Assembly (NCBI GenBank): GCA_964472605.1
Contig: CAYYLG010000009.1
Coordinates: 1 to 23,822, forward strand
Reading direction: 5' to 3'
Length of the DNA: 23,822 nt
Source of the DNA: JANNXY01 sp964472605
Lineage (GTDB): Bacteria > Patescibacteriota > Minisyncoccia > Phycocordibacterales > CAIZIN01
Part shown: positions 15,365 through 21,901 of the stretch, piece after piece
Numbering within the stretch: the first letter of the stretch is position 1
How the letters are laid out: every line of letters starts with the position of its first letter
Notes under the pieces: generated by a model
The model's database searches: none
What the model saw: only the letters and a program-made list of their open reading frames with translations
What the model was told of the DNA's origin: nothing
Made by a program: the position numbers and the translations under genes

Positions 15365-16780
15365 ATGATTGATTTAAAAAATCTAACAATTGAAAAAGCT
15401 AGAAAGTCATTACTTGCGGGTGAATATACTGCGGTTGATTTGGTAAATGCTTATTTGGAAAATATAAAAAACAAAGATGAAGAAATTCATGCGTATCTTG
15501 AAGTATTTGCGGATGCAATAGATGAAGCGAGAAAGTTTGATACTTTGTCAAAGGAAGAAAAAGAAAAATTAAAACTCGGAGGAATTCCTATAGCGCTAAA
15601 GGATAATATTTTACTTAAGGGTAAACATTGTAGTTCTGCTTCAAAAATTCTCGAGGAATATGTCGCTTCATATGATGCTGGTGTAGTAAAGAAGCTTAAA
15701 GAAGCTGGAGCAATTTTTATGGGACGTACAAATATGGATGAAGGGGCGATGGGGGGATCAACAGAAAATTCTGCCTTCGGATCGACTAAAAACCCTATCG
15801 ATACAACTCGTGTTCCCGGGGGATCATCGGGTGGCTCTGCTGCGGTCGTTGCAGGGGACTTGGCACTTGTGGCATTGGGATCTGATACAGGAGGGTCTAT
15901 CAGACAGCCAGCGAGTTATTGTGGGATAGTGGGACTAAAGCCTACTTATGGAAGTGTGTCTAGAAGTGGTCTTATTGCCATGGCATCATCACTTGATGTT
16001 ATAGGTCCAATGACAAAGACAGTAGAAGATGCTGAAATACTTTTTGATATTATAAAGGGTAAAGATATACTCGATTCAACTTCACGTGAAGGTAAGTATG
16101 AAAGCAAGAGAGAGAAAAAAGTTATCGGTGTACCAAGATCATTTATAGGTAAAGGTGTTGACTCAAAAGTCCTGGAGATATTTGAAAATTCTTTAAATAG
16201 ATTTAAAGAATTGGGTTATGAAATTAAGGATATTGAATTACCAATGCTTCCTTACGCGCTTTCTACTTACTATGTAATCATGCCAGCAGAAGTGTCATCT
16301 AACCTGGCAAGAATCGATGGGGTAAGATATAGCACTAGGATCGAAGGAGAAAATCTTTTTGAATCTTATTCTAAAACTAGAGGAGGATTATTCGGTAAGG
16401 AAGTTCGTCGTAGGATTATGCTTGGAACCTATGTCCTATCATCAGGATATTATGATGCTTATTATGGTAAAGCACAGTCCGTGCGTGCAAAGATTCAAGA
16501 TGATTTCAACAACGCTTTCAAAGATGTTGACTTTATTGCTACACCAACAGCTCCAACTCCAGCATTTAAATTAGGTAAAAACACGAGTGACCCACTTCAA
16601 ATGTATCTTGAAGATATTTTTACAGTCGGTGCGAACCTTGCAGGAGTTCCGGCTATCTCTATTCCAGCTGGTGTAAAGAATGAAGATGGAAAAGATCTTC
16701 CAGTTGGTATACAACTCATGGCTCCACTTTTTGGTGAAGAGCTTCTCTTTCAAGCTGGTAAAAAATTTGAGACAATATAG
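15365..16780 (+). CDS. gatA: aspartyl/glutamyl-tRNA amidotransferase subunit A
   Basis: 471 aa, an amidase-signature enzyme. The Ser-cisSer-Lys triad is present as Lys79 (ALKDNI), Ser154 (GGSSGGSAA) and Ser178 (SDTGGSIRQPA), the same numbers as in well-studied GatA. It releases ammonia from glutamine for GatB, which amidates Glu-tRNAGln and/or Asp-tRNAAsn in the cytoplasm. The following membrane-protein gene starts 2 nt after its stop and is probably in the same operon. Confidence 0.96.
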   Translation: MIDLKNLTIEKARKSLLAGEYTAVDLVNAYLENIKNKDEEIHAYLEVFADAIDEARKFDTLSKEEKEKLKLGGIPIALKDNILLKGKHCSSASKILEEYVASYDAGVVKKLKEAGAIFMGRTNMDEGAMGGSTENSAFGSTKNPIDTTRVPGGSSGGSAAVVAGDLALVALGSDTGGSIRQPASYCGIVGLKPTYGSVSRSGLIAMASSLDVIGPMTKTVEDAEILFDIIKGKDILDSTSREGKYESKREKKVIGVPRSFIGKGVDSKVLEIFENSLNRFKELGYEIKDIELPMLPYALSTYYVIMPAEVSSNLARIDGVRYSTRIEGENLFESYSKTRGGLFGKEVRRRIMLGTYVLSSGYYDAYYGKAQSVRAKIQDDFNNAFKDVDFIATPTAPTPAFKLGKNTSDPLQMYLEDIFTVGANLAGVPAISIPAGVKNEDGKDLPVGIQLMAPLFGEELLFQAGKKFETI

Positions 16781-16782
16781 TC

Positions 16783-17760
16783 ATGGCAGATGATAAGAAA
16801 AAAGATGATAAGAAAGGGGCGCCTGCACCTAGTGGCGGTATAGGTGAGTACGCGCCACTTCTATGGCTTATTGGGGGAGCGATTTTCATAAGTCTTTTTC
16901 TAACTAATTGGAACGGAACCTTTTTTGATCTTGGGGCAAGTACAGTTGAAGATCCTGAGACGGGAGAGATTGTTGCAAGGAAGGAATCATTACGTTTTCC
17001 TACTGGCAGGATTACTCCTGGAGTAGAGGTTGTAACTCGAGATGAAGTTTTTGTTCGTGCTGTGCCAGCAGGAGATATTTTGGGCAAGCAGAAGGCGTAT
17101 AAAACAGCTCGAATCGAAAGTGGTCCAGAAACTGCTTTTGGTGAGAGGTGGTGGATGCTTGATTTTGATAAGGCACCAGATGGCTTTGTATCTGAGTCAA
17201 ACATTACTTCTTATGTTGGTTTATATAAAACAATATTTATTTTACCTATTCTTTGGCAATATTTAAAATTCGTACTTTGGATAATCAGTGCAATTCTTTT
17301 TGTTCTTTTCCTTTATGCTAAGTTTGGACTAATAGCTGCTCAAGAGGAGGCTGCAAAAAGATTGCTTGGAGAGCCAGAAAAAGTTCCACATATAGACATG
17401 AGTAAGGAAGAGTCAATTGGTCAGATGGCAGAAGCAGAGAAAAAATCAAATACTCGATGGATGCATGTGTTGCAACTTCTAGAGTCTCATTCTCAAGGTG
17501 ATTGGAGACAGGCTGTGATTGAAGCGGATATTATACTCGAAGAGATGTTGGATAAGATGGGGTATGAGGGTGTGACTATTGGAGACAAATTAAAGAATGT
17601 TGAATCATCGGATTTTCTTACATTGAACCAAGCTTGGGAAGCTCATAAGATTAGAAACAAGATTGCTCACATGGGATCAGAATTTAAGATTACACAAGGT
17701 GAAGCTAAAAAGGTTATAGGTCTGTATCAGGAAGTGTTTGAGGAGTTTTACTTTATCTAG
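16783..17760 (+). CDS. membrane protein with SH3-like segment and HEPN-like C-terminus
   Basis: 325 aa, function unknown. It has a Lys-rich N-terminus, a first membrane helix (~25-43), and an extracytoplasmic SH3b-like stretch (~70-145: VFVRAVPAGDILGK...RWWMLDFDKAPDGFVSESN). A second hydrophobic region (~150-190) is followed by a cytoplasmic helical domain (~225-325). Within it, AHKIRNKIAH gives Arg291-x4-His296, the RNxxxH motif of HEPN RNases, in a four-helix context (DWRQAVIEADIILEEMLDKMGY upstream). It could sense the envelope outside and act on RNA or bind nucleotide inside, but many HEPN-like domains are non-catalytic. It sits 2 nt after gatA, directly before initiator tRNA. Domain calls are by eye. 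Confidence 0.75.
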   Translation: MADDKKKDDKKGAPAPSGGIGEYAPLLWLIGGAIFISLFLTNWNGTFFDLGASTVEDPETGEIVARKESLRFPTGRITPGVEVVTRDEVFVRAVPAGDILGKQKAYKTARIESGPETAFGERWWMLDFDKAPDGFVSESNITSYVGLYKTIFILPILWQYLKFVLWIISAILFVLFLYAKFGLIAAQEEAAKRLLGEPEKVPHIDMSKEESIGQMAEAEKKSNTRWMHVLQLLESHSQGDWRQAVIEADIILEEMLDKMGYEGVTIGDKLKNVESSDFLTLNQAWEAHKIRNKIAHMGSEFKITQGEAKKVIGLYQEVFEEFYFI

Positions 17761-17774
17761 ATTTGTAGTATACT
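17747..17774 (+). promoter_or_regulatory. promoter of tRNA-fMet
   Basis: TTTACT (17747-17752), 16-nt spacer, TATACT (17769-17774), overlapping the end of the preceding gene. The start would fall ~15 nt before the mature 5' end of the tRNA. Confidence 0.5.
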
Positions 17775-17788
17775 GGTACACCTAATAT

Positions 17789-17859
17789 AGCGGGGTAGAG
17801 TAATAGTAATTCGTCAGGCTCATAACCTGAAGATCTTGGTGCAATTCCAGGCCCCGCAA
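17789..17859 (+). tRNA. initiator tRNA-Met (CAT) with unusual loops
   Basis: 71 nt, anticodon CAT at 17821-17823. The acceptor stem has six pairs, GCGGGG/CCCCGC, with an A1-A72 mismatch; an unpaired 1-72 end is the mark of bacterial initiators. Anticodon stem TCAGG/CCTGA; T-stem CTTGG/CCAGG. The oddities are a 7-nt D-loop AATAGTA without the G18-G19 pair, and a T-loop TGCAATT with G in place of T55. CCA is not encoded (A73 then CAA). The assembly gap begins 6 nt after A73. Confidence 0.85.
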
Positions 17860-17865
17860 CAAGAA

Positions 17866-17965
17866 NNNNNNNNNNNNNNNNNNNNNNNNNNNNNNNNNNN
17901 NNNNNNNNNNNNNNNNNNNNNNNNNNNNNNNNNNNNNNNNNNNNNNNNNNNNNNNNNNNNNNNNN
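17866..17965. other. assembly gap (100 N)
   Basis: A placeholder run of 100 N of unknown real size, between tRNA-fMet and the methyltransferase. Any upstream promoter or extended N-terminus of the next gene is hidden here. Confidence 0.98.
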
Positions 17966-17973
17966 CCGACACA

Positions 17974-18687
17974 ATGATTAAGAAAAAATCTAGCAAAAAG
18001 TTTTGGAACAGAGAATATGACAGACCGAGGCATCTCGCTATTTCTGATGATCCTGCAGAAGATGCGGTGAAGTTTTCTAATTGGGCAGAGCGAAACAGTG
18101 AATGGTTTCCTTTCCCTAAAAATGGGATGGTGGTGGATATGGGTTGTGGTAATGGAAGAAATATAATTTATATTTGTGAGAAATATAGAATGAAGGGTTA
18201 TGGTGTAGACATTTCTGATGTGGCTATAGCTCAAGCGAAAGAGATTGCAAAAGATTTACCAATACAGTTCGAAGCAAAAAGTATTACTGAGAAAATTCCT
18301 TTAGAAGATGAGAGTGTGGATGTGGTACTTGATATGATGACATCACACTGTTTGAAGGAGGAAGAGCGTAAAGAATTTCTAAATGAAATTTTAAGAGTAC
18401 TGAAACCTTTTGGTTGGTTTTTCTTTAAAACTTTTGTTATGGATGGGGACTTACACTCAAAGAGACTTATTGCAGAGAATCCTGCGGATGAGGAGAATGC
18501 TTACATACATCCTAAGATCGGGACATATGAATATGTTTGGACAGAGGCTAAAATTGATGAGGTTTTCAAACCGTATTTTAGAATTCATAAAGCTATCAAG
18601 TCGTATAAGCATGTAACTCGTGATGGTAAGGCTTATAAAAGACGCACAATCTCAGTTTATATGGAGAAAAAGAGGGATATTGACTAA
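17974..18687 (+). CDS. class I SAM-dependent methyltransferase
   Basis: 237 aa from the first ATG after the gap; an upstream start cannot be excluded. Motif I is VVDMGCGNGRN (Gly57, Gly59, Gly61), then the acidic GYGVDISDVAI loop, motif IV-like VDVVLDMMTSH, and VLKPFGWFFFKTF. The fold is Methyltransf_11/25-like. The substrate is unknown; the N-terminal FWNREYDRPRHLAISDDPAED is not one I can tie to a defined activity. Base composition matches the AT-rich core genome, not the GC-rich island that follows. A strong promoter overlaps its 3' end. Confidence 0.85.
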   Translation: MIKKKSSKKFWNREYDRPRHLAISDDPAEDAVKFSNWAERNSEWFPFPKNGMVVDMGCGNGRNIIYICEKYRMKGYGVDISDVAIAQAKEIAKDLPIQFEAKSITEKIPLEDESVDVVLDMMTSHCLKEEERKEFLNEILRVLKPFGWFFFKTFVMDGDLHSKRLIAENPADEENAYIHPKIGTYEYVWTEAKIDEVFKPYFRIHKAIKSYKHVTRDGKAYKRRTISVYMEKKRDID

Positions 18688-18709
18688 GTGGTATATAGTG
18701 TGCTATAAT
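18680..18709 (+). promoter_or_regulatory. near-consensus sigma-70-type promoter
   Basis: TTGACT (18680-18685), an 18-nt spacer and TATAAT (18704-18709), overlapping the end of the methyltransferase gene. It is the best -35/-10 pair I see in the window and reads into the hairpin at 18723-18747 and the GC-rich island. Confidence 0.6.
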
Positions 18710-18722
18710 AGGAGTTGAACTG

Positions 18723-18747
18723 AACACTGGCACAACGTGCTAGTGTT
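18723..18747 (+). terminator. stem-loop with short T-run
   Basis: AACACT-G-GCAC-AAC-GTGC-T-AGTGTT, followed by TTA. It lies just 13 nt after the -10 box of the promoter above. It could end the methyltransferase transcript, attenuate transcription into the island, or form a leader structure. Confidence 0.4.
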
Positions 18748-18777
18748 TTACGTTCTTCACAAATCCAATACCAACTA

Positions 18778-18951
18778 ATGAACTATAAAGTTCTCGTGTC
18801 AGCGCTTGCGATCCTGGCGATCGTTTACTCCGCGATCATTATCGCGCAGCCCCAATCGGAATCGGCTACCAAGCCGGTTGTCACCAACGAAACCCAAACC
18901 AACGGTCCCGTCATGGTGACCGGCGCGAATCATTTCGCGTTGAAGAAGTAG
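18778..18951 (+). CDS. 57-aa membrane/secreted small protein, foreign composition
   Basis: MNYKVLVSALAILAIVYSAIIIAQ forms a signal peptide or single membrane anchor (~4-23), followed by a polar Thr/Asn-rich tail ending HFALKK. Codons are GC-rich (GCG, ATC, GTC, ACC), unlike the genes on either side but like the next gene, so the two probably arrived together. No Shine-Dalgarno; the leader is A/C-rich. No recognised family. The reading frame is supported by coherent codon use and the signal-like start, but it is short. Confidence 0.55.
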   Translation: MNYKVLVSALAILAIVYSAIIIAQPQSESATKPVVTNETQTNGPVMVTGANHFALKK

Positions 18952-18987
18952 ATCACAACAAACCAAACAACAAACAGGAATCACACA

Positions 18988-20130
18988 ATGAAAGCAATCA
19001 AACTGTTGGCTCTCTCGCTCGTCATGGGCGTCGCAACTCTGTCCGCGCAGGACAGTTTCAATTACAGCATCAGCTATGATGAAGGGGGGGTCGGAGGTGG
19101 TATCCCCACCGTCGAGCTCCCGGTCATCGCCGTTGAGCAACCTCAATACTGGATGCTTTCCAGTCCGGGAGCACTCCGTGCCTACGCGCTGTCGCGTGTC
19201 GTGAGCGGGGACTCCTATGTCTGGGGGGACACGATGGTCTATGACTCAGCGTCTAAAACCTGGGTTCGGATCGAGGGTGATACCCCGCATGGGATTCTCT
19301 TCAGCCTCGGTGGCGAAGAGGGGACACTCGTGTTCAAGATCGCGGATCCCGTCCACGATACAGTGAATCGCGGGGGCTCGCTCAACGACAGTCATCAAAA
19401 CCAGTTGTTCTACGGCTGGGAGTATGGTGTGCGTCCAGTGAAAGTCGGTAACTCGTGGAGATTTCCAACGAGCACGATTGAGCTCCAAATGTCGAGCCAG
19501 ATCCCGATTCCGGTGTCGAAAGATACCAACTCGGCGAGGATATTCTACAAGGACAGTGAAGGAAACTATCGCTGGACCGAATACATGGATGTGTGGGATG
19601 GGATGCTTTACTTTCCGGCAGAATATGCTGGGGAGAATGGGCAACTCGTCCTCCTTTCAAACAACGGCTCGATTCTGGTGGATCTCCGCACTGGCCAAGA
19701 AATTGTGCCGGCGCAGATCGTAACATCGGTTCAGGCTGAGCTCGCTAACTACTCGCATGTATCCGACAAGGGTCTTGCGAGTTGGCAGAAACTCGAGTTT
19801 GGTATCGAGGCGGATGTTTCCAATGATCAGTCGGATGCTCCGGTCGTATGGACCACGCTCTCGACTGCTCGCACTGTGAAGTTCACTATGAAAGTGGTGG
19901 AACAGAACGGGACTGTTGTCGAGACTCCGTGGCAGGCTCATGCGTTCAATCGAAACACCGGTGTGATTCGTCCGATCACTGCTACGGCGGTTATTCGGCC
20001 GGATGGAAGTTTCTCCGAGCCGTTTTTCGAGAAGTCTCTCGAGGCAGGTGATTGGATCATCTGGTGGACGACTGAGTCGTTCAACCAAGAACCCGACTAT
20101 CCGTATTACTACGGTGGAGGGAAGGGCTAA
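18988..20130 (+). CDS. secreted protein of unknown function, GC-rich island
   Basis: 380 aa. A clear signal peptide, MKAIKLLALSLVMGVATLSAQ, has a likely cleavage after Ala in LSA|QD. The mature protein is beta-rich with many Trp/Tyr and Gly (YDEGGVGGGIPTVELP, GDSYVWGDTMVYDSASKTW, IIWWTTESFNQEPDYPYYYGGG) and has no Cys-rich or catalytic motif I recognise. The style of signal peptide and codon use recall secreted proteins of higher-GC bacteria such as Verrucomicrobia, but the donor is a guess. It is 36 nt after the small ORF and is followed by a GC-rich terminator. An adhesin or cell-surface role is possible but unsupported. Confidence 0.8.
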   Translation: MKAIKLLALSLVMGVATLSAQDSFNYSISYDEGGVGGGIPTVELPVIAVEQPQYWMLSSPGALRAYALSRVVSGDSYVWGDTMVYDSASKTWVRIEGDTPHGILFSLGGEEGTLVFKIADPVHDTVNRGGSLNDSHQNQLFYGWEYGVRPVKVGNSWRFPTSTIELQMSSQIPIPVSKDTNSARIFYKDSEGNYRWTEYMDVWDGMLYFPAEYAGENGQLVLLSNNGSILVDLRTGQEIVPAQIVTSVQAELANYSHVSDKGLASWQKLEFGIEADVSNDQSDAPVVWTTLSTARTVKFTMKVVEQNGTVVETPWQAHAFNRNTGVIRPITATAVIRPDGSFSEPFFEKSLEAGDWIIWWTTESFNQEPDYPYYYGGGKG

Positions 20131-20157
20131 AAGGCCCGAGGTTCAAACCCTCAACAA

Positions 20158-20196
20158 GCGCCGGCGTTGCTTACATGCAATGTCCGGCGCAATTTT
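20158..20196 (+). terminator. GC-rich rho-independent terminator closing the island
   Basis: GCGCCGG (20158-20164) pairs with CCGGCGC (20184-20190), and an inner TTGC-TTACAT-GCAA stem-loop sits inside. A T-rich tail (AATTTTATTT) follows. It shares the GC-rich composition of the island. Confidence 0.7.
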
Positions 20197-20222
20197 ATTT
20201 ATCTTGCCCCATCGACTATTTT

Positions 20223-20250
20223 TTGATAGATTGTATGCACCTTGTAAAGA
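20223..20250 (+). promoter_or_regulatory. probable tRNA-Asp promoter
   Basis: TTGATA (20223-20228), 16-nt spacer, TAAAGA (20245-20250), 8 nt before the mature tRNA 5' end. The -10 is weak. Confidence 0.4.
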
Positions 20251-20258
20251 GGGAATAT

Positions 20259-20332
20259 GCAGGTGTAGCTCAACTGGTTAGAGCACTCCCCTGTCACGGG
20301 AGAGGTTGCGGGTTCGAGTCCCGTCACTTGCG
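20259..20332 (+). tRNA. tRNA-Asp (GTC)
   Basis: 74 nt. Acceptor GCAGGTG/CACTTGC (one G-T), D-arm GCTC/GAGC with the normal GG in the loop, anticodon stem CTCCC/GGGAG with loop CTGTCAC (anticodon GTC), T-arm GCGGG-TTCGAGT-CCCGT, discriminator G73. CCA is not encoded; CAGC follows. The acceptor 3' strand ACTTGC is immediately mirrored by GCAAGT (20335-20340). Confidence 0.95.
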
Positions 20333-20341
20333 CAGCAAGTC

Positions 20342-20369
20342 AAAAACCGAGATGTAAGTCTCGGTTTTT
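20342..20369 (+). terminator. terminator of tRNA-Asp
   Basis: AAAAACCGAGA (20342-20352), a 6-nt loop, and TCTCGGTTTTT (20359-20369): a perfect 11-bp stem ending in five T's. Confidence 0.85.
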
Positions 20370-20370
20370 G

Positions 20371-20530
20371 CATTGTCTGAAAGGACAATGGACGGGACTC
20401 GAAAGACGGAAGAAAGGTTCTGTTAGAACTTTTCTGAGTCGGGGTCGTGGAAAATTTGTCTGCAAATTTATCTGTGACCGAGTCGTCACTTGCTCAATTG
20501 AGCAAGTGACGGGACTCGAGTCCTGTTTTT
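20371..20530. repeat. hairpin cluster built partly from inverted tRNA-Asp 3' end
   Basis: Successive stem-loops occur: CATTGTC/GACAATG (20371-20390); AGAAAGGTTCT/AGAACTTTTCT (20411-20435); AAATTTG/CAAATTT (20452-20469); and a 19-bp stem at 20479-20518 centred on a perfect 26-nt palindrome (20485-20510), followed by GGACTCGAGTCC (20512-20523) and TTTTT (20526-20530). GACGGGACTCGAA (20391-20403) is the exact reverse complement of tRNA-Asp 20313-20325. GCAAGTGACGGGACTCGA (20502-20519 region) is the reverse complement of 18 nt of the tRNA 3' end (~20314-20331), and CGTCACTTGC is a direct copy. No ORF is present. Confidence 0.7.
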
Positions 20531-20696
20531 AATAACCTCCTAATCTAAATCCAATATAAACTCCAGCCAGAGCGCCTACGCCAGATAAGATAATTCCAGA
20601 GAAAGAAAACATTCCAGCGCCCCAAAGTGACGGTATGTAACTTCCAATTGTTGAGCCGATAAACATTCCTATCCAAACAGATGTTTTTGTAGACAT
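20529..20696 (-). CDS. 55-aa glycine-rich two-helix membrane protein
   Basis: MSTKTSVWIGMFIGSTIGSY, then two hydrophobic, Gly-rich helices (~7-21 and ~29-50) separated by IPSLWGAGMFS, ending FRLGGY. The pattern of small Gly-rich helices recalls YeaQ/GlsB-type tiny membrane proteins, but I cannot assign a family. It is divergent from msrA, its start lying 33 nt from the msrA ATG. Its stop abuts the large palindrome at 20479-20518, which could act as terminator for transcripts from both sides. Coherent hydrophobic translation makes it likely real despite its size. Confidence 0.65.
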   Translation of the reverse strand: MSTKTSVWIGMFIGSTIGSYIPSLWGAGMFSFSGIILSGVGALAGVYIGFRLGGY

Positions 20697-20717
20697 AAGT
20701 AAATTCTAGCATAGTGA

Positions 20718-20723
20718 TATAAT
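20718..20723 (+). promoter_or_regulatory. -10 box of msrA (leaderless)
   Basis: TATAAT ends 6 nt before the msrA ATG, so the mRNA should begin at the start codon. Confidence 0.6.
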
Positions 20724-20729
20724 TATTCT

Positions 20730-21269
20730 ATGAATAAAAATACGTATTTTGCTGGAGGATGTTTCTGGTGTGTTGAGCACGATCTCAGATCTTTGCCTGG
20801 GGTTATAAATGTAATTTCTGGTTACGCGGGTTTAGAGAGGGGTAGACCAAGCTACGAAGATCATAGGGGTTTTAGAGAGGCTGTAGAAGTTGAATATGAT
20901 CCAACCAAAACTTCTTTTAAAAAACTTTGTCAGTTTTTCCTGGATCATATTGATCCGACAGATGCCGGGGGACAATTCCATGATCGGGGAGAAAGTTATA
21001 AAACTGCAATATATTTTAGCGATGAAGAGGAGAAAAATATTGCTGAAGCTTTAATTCTAGAATTAGGTGAAAGCGAAATCTATAATGACCCTATAGCTGT
21101 TGAAGTTTTACCCAAGCCATATTTCTATGATGCAGAGGAATATCATCAGGATTATGCAGACAAGAATCCTGATCATTATATTGCTTATGCAAACGGCTCA
21201 GGTAGAAAGAATCTTCAGCAAAAGGTTTGTGAAATAAGGGAGGAAAAGCATATAGTTTGGAAGGATTAA
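20730..21269 (+). CDS. msrA: peptide-methionine (S)-S-oxide reductase
   Basis: 179 aa. The catalytic motif is GGCFWCVE with nucleophile Cys11, followed by GVINVISGYAGLERGRPSYED, DPTDAGGQFHDRGESYKTAIYF and AEEYHQDY, all conserved MsrA blocks. It reduces methionine-S-sulfoxide in the cytoplasm with a thioredoxin-type donor. A Cys near the C-terminus (QQKVCEIREE) could be the resolving residue. The upstream -10 spacing implies leaderless translation; it is a single-gene unit followed by the lemA promoter. Confidence 0.96.
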   Translation: MNKNTYFAGGCFWCVEHDLRSLPGVINVISGYAGLERGRPSYEDHRGFREAVEVEYDPTKTSFKKLCQFFLDHIDPTDAGGQFHDRGESYKTAIYFSDEEEKNIAEALILELGESEIYNDPIAVEVLPKPYFYDAEEYHQDYADKNPDHYIAYANGSGRKNLQQKVCEIREEKHIVWKD

Positions 21270-21297
21270 TATCCTTATTTACATAATAAAATTGTGG

Positions 21298-21303
21298 TAT
21301 AAT
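21298..21303 (+). promoter_or_regulatory. -10 box of the lemA-htpX-pgsA unit
   Basis: TATAAT with TTATTT (21275-21280) 17 nt upstream as a possible -35. It leaves a ~20-nt leader before ATG 21330. Confidence 0.5.
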
Positions 21304-21329
21304 ACAGACTTAACTATAAATATAGGCTT

Positions 21330-21890
21330 ATGACATTTACATTAGGAATTTTGATTGCAATCGGGCTTTTGATTCTTTGGTTTATTGTCTCTTACAATAG
21401 ATTTATTACCCTTATTCATCGTGCTAAGGAGGCTTGGGCTGATATAGACGTTCAGTTGAAACGTCGTTATGACCTTATCCCAAACCTTGTTAATACTGTA
21501 AAGGGCTATGCAACCCACGAGTCAGCTACCTTTGAGAAAATCACCGAAGCTCGCACCAAGGCTATGGGAGCTGGTTCACTAGAGGATAAAAGTCAGGCAG
21601 AAAACATGCTTTCTGGAGCACTCAAATCTCTATTTGCAGTTTCAGAAGCTTATCCAGATCTAAAGGCCAATCAGAATTTCCTTTCACTTCAAGGCGAACT
21701 TTCTGACACAGAGAACAAGATTCAAGCTGCTCGAAGATTCTATAATGGTAATGTGCGCGATTTAAACATTATGATTGATTCTTTTCCTTCAAAAATTATT
21801 GCAGGTATATTTAATTTCATGAGAATGGAGTTCTTTGAACTTTCTGAGTCTGATGCAGCTGCTCGAAATCCGGTAGAAGTTAAGTTCTAA
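21330..21890 (+). CDS. lemA: LemA family protein
   Basis: 186 aa, the normal length. An N-terminal membrane helix (LGILIAIGLLILWFIVSYN, ~4-22) precedes the LemA helical bundle with the hallmark HRAKEAWADIDVQLKRRYDLIPNLV, then the FFELSESDAA and ARNPVEVKF ending. The role of the family is not settled; it is often next to htpX, as here (11 nt), suggesting a joint task in membrane protein quality control (inference from recurrent context). Confidence 0.95.
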   Translation: MTFTLGILIAIGLLILWFIVSYNRFITLIHRAKEAWADIDVQLKRRYDLIPNLVNTVKGYATHESATFEKITEARTKAMGAGSLEDKSQAENMLSGALKSLFAVSEAYPDLKANQNFLSLQGELSDTENKIQAARRFYNGNVRDLNIMIDSFPSKIIAGIFNFMRMEFFELSESDAAARNPVEVKF

Positions 21891-21901
21891 TTATCTCAAA
21901 T

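Noticed and set aside
17836..17973. Extension of the methyltransferase through gap 2 into tRNA-fMet
   Set aside because: The frame exists only because N codons are open; it would overlap the tRNA.
18799..19146. Minus-strand ORF of 115 aa in the GC-rich island
   Set aside because: Shadow of the sense-strand genes; GC-rich DNA yields long antisense frames. The sense frames have signal peptides and coherent composition.
19246..20088. Several antisense ORFs (114-143 aa) opposite the 380-aa protein
   Set aside because: Low-complexity, Arg/Ser/Pro-rich translations typical of antisense shadows; no start context.
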